Source: a gamma proteobacterium HdN1 (GTDB lineage: Bacteria; Pseudomonadota; Gammaproteobacteria; Pseudomonadales; Ketobacteraceae). From it: a stretch of 64,000 bases of DNA. Under the pieces are notes generated by a model that saw only the letters and a list, made by a program, of their open reading frames with translations, was not told the DNA's origin and did not search any database. The DNA is taken from NCBI GenBank assembly GCA_000198515.1, contig FP929140.1, positions 3,694,527-3,758,526 of the forward strand. Direction: 5' to 3'. Below, piece after piece: positions 60,582 to 64,000 of the stretch. Position numbers and translations under genes: made by a program. How positions within the stretch are numbered: position 1 is the stretch's first letter; each line of letters opens with the position of its first letter.

Positions 60582-62177
60582 TTATGCTCCATTTTTAATC
60601 ATATCAGCTGCTTTTTCAGCAATCATAATGGCGGGTGCGTTGGTGTTTCCGCCAATTAGGGTGGGCATTATGGATGCATCGACGATGCGAATGCCTTCTA
60701 AGCCGTGAATGCGTAGCTGTGGGTCAACTACGCTCATCTCATCTATGCCCATTTTACAGCTTCCTACGGGGTGATAGACGGTATCCGAGCGTTCGCGCAG
60801 GACGTTGACGATGTCATCGTCAGTACGAACGTGGGCAGTGAACACGTCTTCGCCGCGAACGGCATCGAAGGCGGGTGCGTCGAGCAGGGCTTTTGTCATT
60901 TTGTAGCCGGCTACGAGGGTTTGTACGTCGGATTCTTCGGCTAGAAAATTGGGGTTTATTTTGGGGGCGCTCGAAGCATCGACGTTATACAGACTGACTT
61001 CGCCGCGGCTTTTGGGGCGAAGAACGCATACGTGGCAGGAGTAGCCGTGGCCGAGACGTAGCTTGCGGGCGTGGTCTTCCACAAGTGCAATGGCGAAGTG
61101 CAGCTGAAGGTCAGGCGCGGCAAGATCTGGAGAGGTTTTTAGGAAGCCGCCGCATTCCGCAAAGTTGGAGGTGAAGGCACCGCGCCGTTCGCGCCGATAA
61201 CGCCCCACGTCGCGCAGCATTTTTACCGCGCCGGGCACCGAAAATCCGCCAAAATCGAGGCATTTGGTTTTGTAGCCGAAGATAAAGTCGGGGTGATCTT
61301 GCAGATTCTTGCCAACACCGGGTAGGTGGTGAACCACGGGGATTCCGAATTGCTGGAGTGTGGCAGCGTCGCCCACGCCGGAGAGCATGAGCAGTTGCGG
61401 TGAGTGGAATGCGCCGGCGCTTAGAATGACTTCGCGCCTTGCTTTCAAAATGCGGGTTACACCCCCTTGAACAATTTCGACGCCGATTGCGCGTTTGCCT
61501 TCAAAGAGCACCCGCCGAACGAGCGCTTCAAGTTCGACGTTAAGATTATTGCGCTTGCCCATCCACGGGTGGATGTAGGCGCGTGCTGCACTGCAACGTT
61601 CACCGCCTTGCTGGGTGACCTGATAGACGCCGAGCCCTTCCTGCTCGGCGCCGTTGAAATCGTGGTTGACTCGGTAACCCGCTTGGCGTGCGGCTTCTAG
61701 ATAGATTTGATGGGCGGGGTTGTCGGTGCGGAGGTTGCTGACCCAGAGCGGCCCATCTTGGCCGTGATATTCATCGTGGATGGTTTCGTTGTGCTCGGAT
61801 TTTTTGAAGTAGGGCAATACATCGTCATAAGACCAGCCTTTATTGCCAAGGCTTGCCCAATGGTCGTAATCGGTTTTGTGGCCGCGAATGTATACCATCG
61901 CATTGATGGCGGAGGAGCCACCCAGTACTTTGCCGCGAGGTTGGTAGCCGAGCCTGCCATGCAGACCCGACTGTGGGGTAGTATCGAGGTTACGGCTGTT
62001 GATGCCCGTTGGAATGGTCATCACGAGGGCGGAGGGTACATTTACGATCCAGTTGTCGCCACGTTTGCCTGCTTCGATCACGGCAACGCTGGTGTTCGGA
62101 TCTTCGCTCAAGCGGCTGGCGAGTGCGCAGCCTGCTGAGCCGCCGCCAAGTACTAGGTAATCATACGTTTGAGACAT
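60582..62177 (-). CDS. GMC-family FAD alcohol dehydrogenase (AlkJ/BetA-like)
   Basis: A 531-residue GMC oxidoreductase. FAD motif YLVLGGGSAGCALASRL at the N-terminus, GMC signature 1 (GKVLGGSSAINAMVYIRGHK), signature 2 (GAFHSPQLLMLSGVG) and the active-site His/Asn near the end (TVYHPVGSCKMG and GGNTNAPAIMIAEKAADMI). Overall it resembles the alkane-pathway alcohol dehydrogenase AlkJ and choline dehydrogenase BetA. AlkJ-like oxidation of alcohols is my first choice because no betaine aldehyde dehydrogenase gene is adjacent. A choline role would suit the nearby ectoine genes, so it is not excluded. Divergent from the MpaB-type gene. Confidence 0.92.
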   Translation of the reverse strand: MSQTYDYLVLGGGSAGCALASRLSEDPNTSVAVIEAGKRGDNWIVNVPSALVMTIPTGINSRNLDTTPQSGLHGRLGYQPRGKVLGGSSAINAMVYIRGHKTDYDHWASLGNKGWSYDDVLPYFKKSEHNETIHDEYHGQDGPLWVSNLRTDNPAHQIYLEAARQAGYRVNHDFNGAEQEGLGVYQVTQQGGERCSAARAYIHPWMGKRNNLNVELEALVRRVLFEGKRAIGVEIVQGGVTRILKARREVILSAGAFHSPQLLMLSGVGDAATLQQFGIPVVHHLPGVGKNLQDHPDFIFGYKTKCLDFGGFSVPGAVKMLRDVGRYRRERRGAFTSNFAECGGFLKTSPDLAAPDLQLHFAIALVEDHARKLRLGHGYSCHVCVLRPKSRGEVSLYNVDASSAPKINPNFLAEESDVQTLVAGYKMTKALLDAPAFDAVRGEDVFTAHVRTDDDIVNVLRERSDTVYHPVGSCKMGIDEMSVVDPQLRIHGLEGIRIVDASIMPTLIGGNTNAPAIMIAEKAADMIKNGA

Positions 62178-62224
62178 TGTTTCTCCTTGGTGTTCCTTGA
62201 ATCTTAGCGGGTGCTTGTAAGGCG

Positions 62225-62238
62225 ATGTCGATCGACAT
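62225..62238. promoter_or_regulatory. Perfect palindrome upstream of the GMC gene
   Basis: ATGTCGATCGACAT, a 14-bp perfect palindrome 48 bp upstream of the GMC start. A typical size for a TetR-type operator; no regulator gene is adjacent in the window. Confidence 0.5.
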
Positions 62239-62353
62239 TAGCAAAACTTTTTTGGCCCGTCGACCGTTGTTGACGGGATGGCGCGATCTTTTGAGCTGAC
62301 CAAAAGCATCTTTACTACGAGCTATACTGTCATTGCATTTCTGTATATTTATT

Positions 62354-62399
62354 AGTACCTAATAAGATTCTCATGCAGTGCCTAATTAGGTTCTCACGG
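62354..62399 (+). promoter_or_regulatory. 23-bp tandem repeat upstream of the MpaB-type gene
   Basis: AGTACCTAATAAGATTCTCATGC (62354-62376) and AGTGCCTAATTAGGTTCTCACGG (62377-62399). The second contains the palindrome CCTAATTAGG. The spacing of about two helical turns suits an operator pair, just before the ribosome site. Confidence 0.6.
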
Positions 62400-62420
62400 C
62401 TCATCGTAAGGAGGAACGCA

Positions 62421-63317
62421 ATGTCTGTAACAGATGCTGCTCAAGATCATGTCAAACTTGTGCATTCCAAACCGCAAGTTGAATGGCCCGCGCCGTTAAC
62501 GGCAAAAGAATGGGACGAACGTTTTCCTGGAAGTCTGGATGCGGTTGCTGTCGCGGCTGCGGGTGCGAACGTCATTATGCAGCTCGCGCTTCCGGCGGTT
62601 GGTTATGGCGTGAAAGAGAGTAAGGTTTCGTCGGGAGCGCTGTTTCATCACCCGATCAAACGCGCTCGCACTACGTTTACGTATCTTGCCGTTGCGCTGC
62701 TCGGCAATACCGATGAGAAGCGTGCTTACCGGAGCGCGGTAAGTCGCGTGCATCGGCAGGTGGCTTCTACCAGTAACTCTCCGGTGCGCTACAGTGCTCT
62801 GAATGCGGATTTGCAGCTTTGGGTGGCTGCCTGTCTGTTTTGGGGAGTGCTGGATATGCTGGAGAAGTTTCGAGGCGGGGTTCCACCCGAAAAAACCCGT
62901 GAATTGATGACCTTGTGTCAGCCTTTGGCGACAACGCTGCAGGTGCGTCCAGAGCAGTGGCCTGAGGATGTTGCGGATTTTAAAGCCTATTGGAATGGGG
63001 AAATCGAGAAGCTGAAAATTGATCCGGTGATTCGCGGCTTTTTGACTGAAATTATTGAGCTTAAATTTATGCCCAAGCCGATCAGCCTTACGTTAGGGCC
63101 GCTCTACAGGTTTATTACCAGCGGATTTTTGCCGCCGCAGATTCGCCGGGAGATGGGGATTTCTTGGTCTCGTGCTCACCAGCTGGCTTTTGATACGTTG
63201 ATCAAGTCGGTTGCTTTGATCAACAACCCGTTGCCGCGAGTGGTGCGGCAGCTGCCGGTTCAGGTGGTGTGGTGGGACTTTCAGCGGCGGATCAAATCGG
63301 GTAAGCCGTTGGTTTGA
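62421..63317 (+). CDS. MpaB-type oxygenase family protein (DUF2236)
   Basis: A 298-residue protein of the MpaB/rubber-oxygenase (DUF2236) family. ATG 62421 has AAGGAGG 7 nt upstream, so the longer frame to 62373 is rejected. The family pattern is visible: N-terminal GSLDAVAVAAAGANVIMQLA, the helix with HHPIKRARTTFTYLAVALLG (a conserved His/Arg region), RVHRQVASTS and LQLWVAACLFWGVLDMLEKF. Characterised relatives (rubber oxygenase Lcp, fungal MpaB) are haem oxygenases that cut C=C bonds; the substrate here is unknown. Divergent from the GMC gene, which suggests a shared lipid or terpenoid pathway. Confidence 0.87.
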   Translation: MSVTDAAQDHVKLVHSKPQVEWPAPLTAKEWDERFPGSLDAVAVAAAGANVIMQLALPAVGYGVKESKVSSGALFHHPIKRARTTFTYLAVALLGNTDEKRAYRSAVSRVHRQVASTSNSPVRYSALNADLQLWVAACLFWGVLDMLEKFRGGVPPEKTRELMTLCQPLATTLQVRPEQWPEDVADFKAYWNGEIEKLKIDPVIRGFLTEIIELKFMPKPISLTLGPLYRFITSGFLPPQIRREMGISWSRAHQLAFDTLIKSVALINNPLPRVVRQLPVQVVWWDFQRRIKSGKPLV

Positions 63318-63463
63318 TCCGCTCTCCGATGTGGGTTTGGGCGGCCGATTGCGCTCTGCGGATTAGGCAATGGCGGTCTGGGATGTGCTCGTAGAGTTAC
63401 ATTTTTAGGGCTGATTTTATCCGTTTGTTTGCGTATGATTCGCACCCTTAACGTCGACATCCA

Positions 63464-63493
63464 AGGCGGCACGGAGTCCGAGCCGCCTTTTTT
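63464..63493 (+). terminator. Terminator after the MpaB-type gene
   Basis: Stem AAGGCGGC/GCCGCCTT with an 11-base loop and six T. Confidence 0.9.
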
Positions 63494-63573
63494 GTTGCCT
63501 GATTTTCCTCGGTTGCATGGTGTTCTGTGCGGCTTTTTTTGAAACTGGCAGTTTGCCAGCGTGCGAGGTAGGT

Positions 63574-64000
63574 ATGGATATAGTATTGCTCCTCAAGACC
63601 ATTGTCATGGCTTTGGTGGAAGGGATTACCGAGTTTTTGCCGGTATCCAGCACCGGACACCTGATTATTGCGGGTGATTTGCTGAATTTTCTGGACAAAG
63701 AGAAGCGCGATGTTTTTGAGGTGGCGATCCAGCTTGCCGCAATTCTGGCGATTTGCTGGGAGTATCGGGCTCGGCTCTGGAATGTGGCGCGGGGTGTGAC
63801 GCATGAGCGTTCGGCGCAGCGCTTTGTGGGAAATCTGTTGATTGCTTTCTTGCCGGCGGCATTTTTGGGCCTGATTTTTATCAAGGCGATCAAGGAGCAC
63901 CTGTTCTCTCCGGTGCCGGTGGCGATTGCGCTGATTATCGGTGGGTTTTTGATTCTTTGGGCGGAAAAGCGTAAGCACACGATTCGCGTGCTGGAAGTGG
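63574..64000 (+). CDS. uppP: Undecaprenyl-diphosphatase UppP (BacA), partial
   Basis: The first 142 codons of a membrane phosphatase that recycles undecaprenyl diphosphate for peptidoglycan and O-antigen synthesis; the gene leaves the right edge. GAGG precedes the ATG. The opening [21 protein letters not shown] carries the BacA motif [15 protein letters not shown], with catalytic Glu, Ser and His residues. Following helices ([42 protein letters not shown]) also fit. Resistance to bacitracin on overexpression is known for the family. Confidence 0.96.
   Translation, partial: MDIVLLLKTIVMALVEGITEFLPVSSTGHLIIAGDLLNFLDKEKRDVFEVAIQLAAILAICWEYRARLWNVARGVTHERSAQRFVGNLLIAFLPAAFLGLIFIKAIKEHLFSPVPVAIALIIGGFLILWAEKRKHTIRVLEV

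Overview
The window is a gammaproteobacterial chromosome segment of medium-high GC content, most likely from a marine or halotolerant bacterium. ZipA, PdxB, HtpX, the smc-zipA-ligA gene order and a MoxR/Bat operon point to Gammaproteobacteria. The ectoine genes point to salt stress. A P450, a Baeyer-Villiger monooxygenase, an AlkJ-like GMC dehydrogenase, an MpaB-type oxygenase and a beta-oxidation pair suggest use of lipids or hydrocarbons. The genus is not assigned. I saw no rRNA, tRNA, transposase, phage gene or CRISPR array.

Layout. 1-9858 (minus): a ten-gene, tightly overlapping operon with a TolQ/ExbB-type stator, two ExbD-type proteins, a TonB/AgmX-type protein, two TPR lipoproteins, a thioredoxin-fold lipoprotein and three exported proteins (one small, one acidic, one TPR-like and cut by the left edge). 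It resembles the conserved core of the myxobacterial AglRQS/Glt trans-envelope machine, whose role outside Myxococcales is not known. 10175-19079: pdxB, an ATP-NAD-kinase-like gene, htpX, a Baeyer-Villiger monooxygenase, dadA, and a divergent YeiH exporter/LysR pair. 19266-26625: smc, zipA, ligA and a lysozyme-fold lipoprotein. 26672-32369: mnmC, a GNAT enzyme, a lipoprotein, a glycine-zipper protein, a CBS protein and a small membrane protein. 33198-36632: a thiolase and a FadB/FadJ-type multifunctional enzyme. 36714-44092 (minus): moxR-DUF58-DUF4381-batA-batB/C-batD, in which BatB and BatC are fused and carry about 20 Gln-rich hexapeptide repeats. 44475-51830: a DUF481 protein, hemN, a lipoprotein, an HDOD protein and two paralogous secreted Ig/FN3 proteins, with repeated intergenic elements. 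52054-56965: a P450, a cytochrome c-FTR1 iron permease behind a probable Fur box, and an SLC13 transporter. 57053-60305 (minus): ectR-ectA-ectB-ectC. 60582-64000: a GMC dehydrogenase divergent from an MpaB-type oxygenase, then the start of uppP.

Four patterns deserve attention. (1) In the Agl/Glt-like operon one ExbD keeps the membrane Asp and the other has Asn at that place. (2) Many 15-26 bp tandem duplications sit at gene ends, several across a stop codon and one across the smc start codon. (3) The ectoine cassette is bracketed by a 23-bp direct repeat, one copy of which is the end of the SLC13 gene. (4) A 79-bp element and a terminator that frame the first Ig/FN3 gene recur, without the gene, just upstream of hemN.
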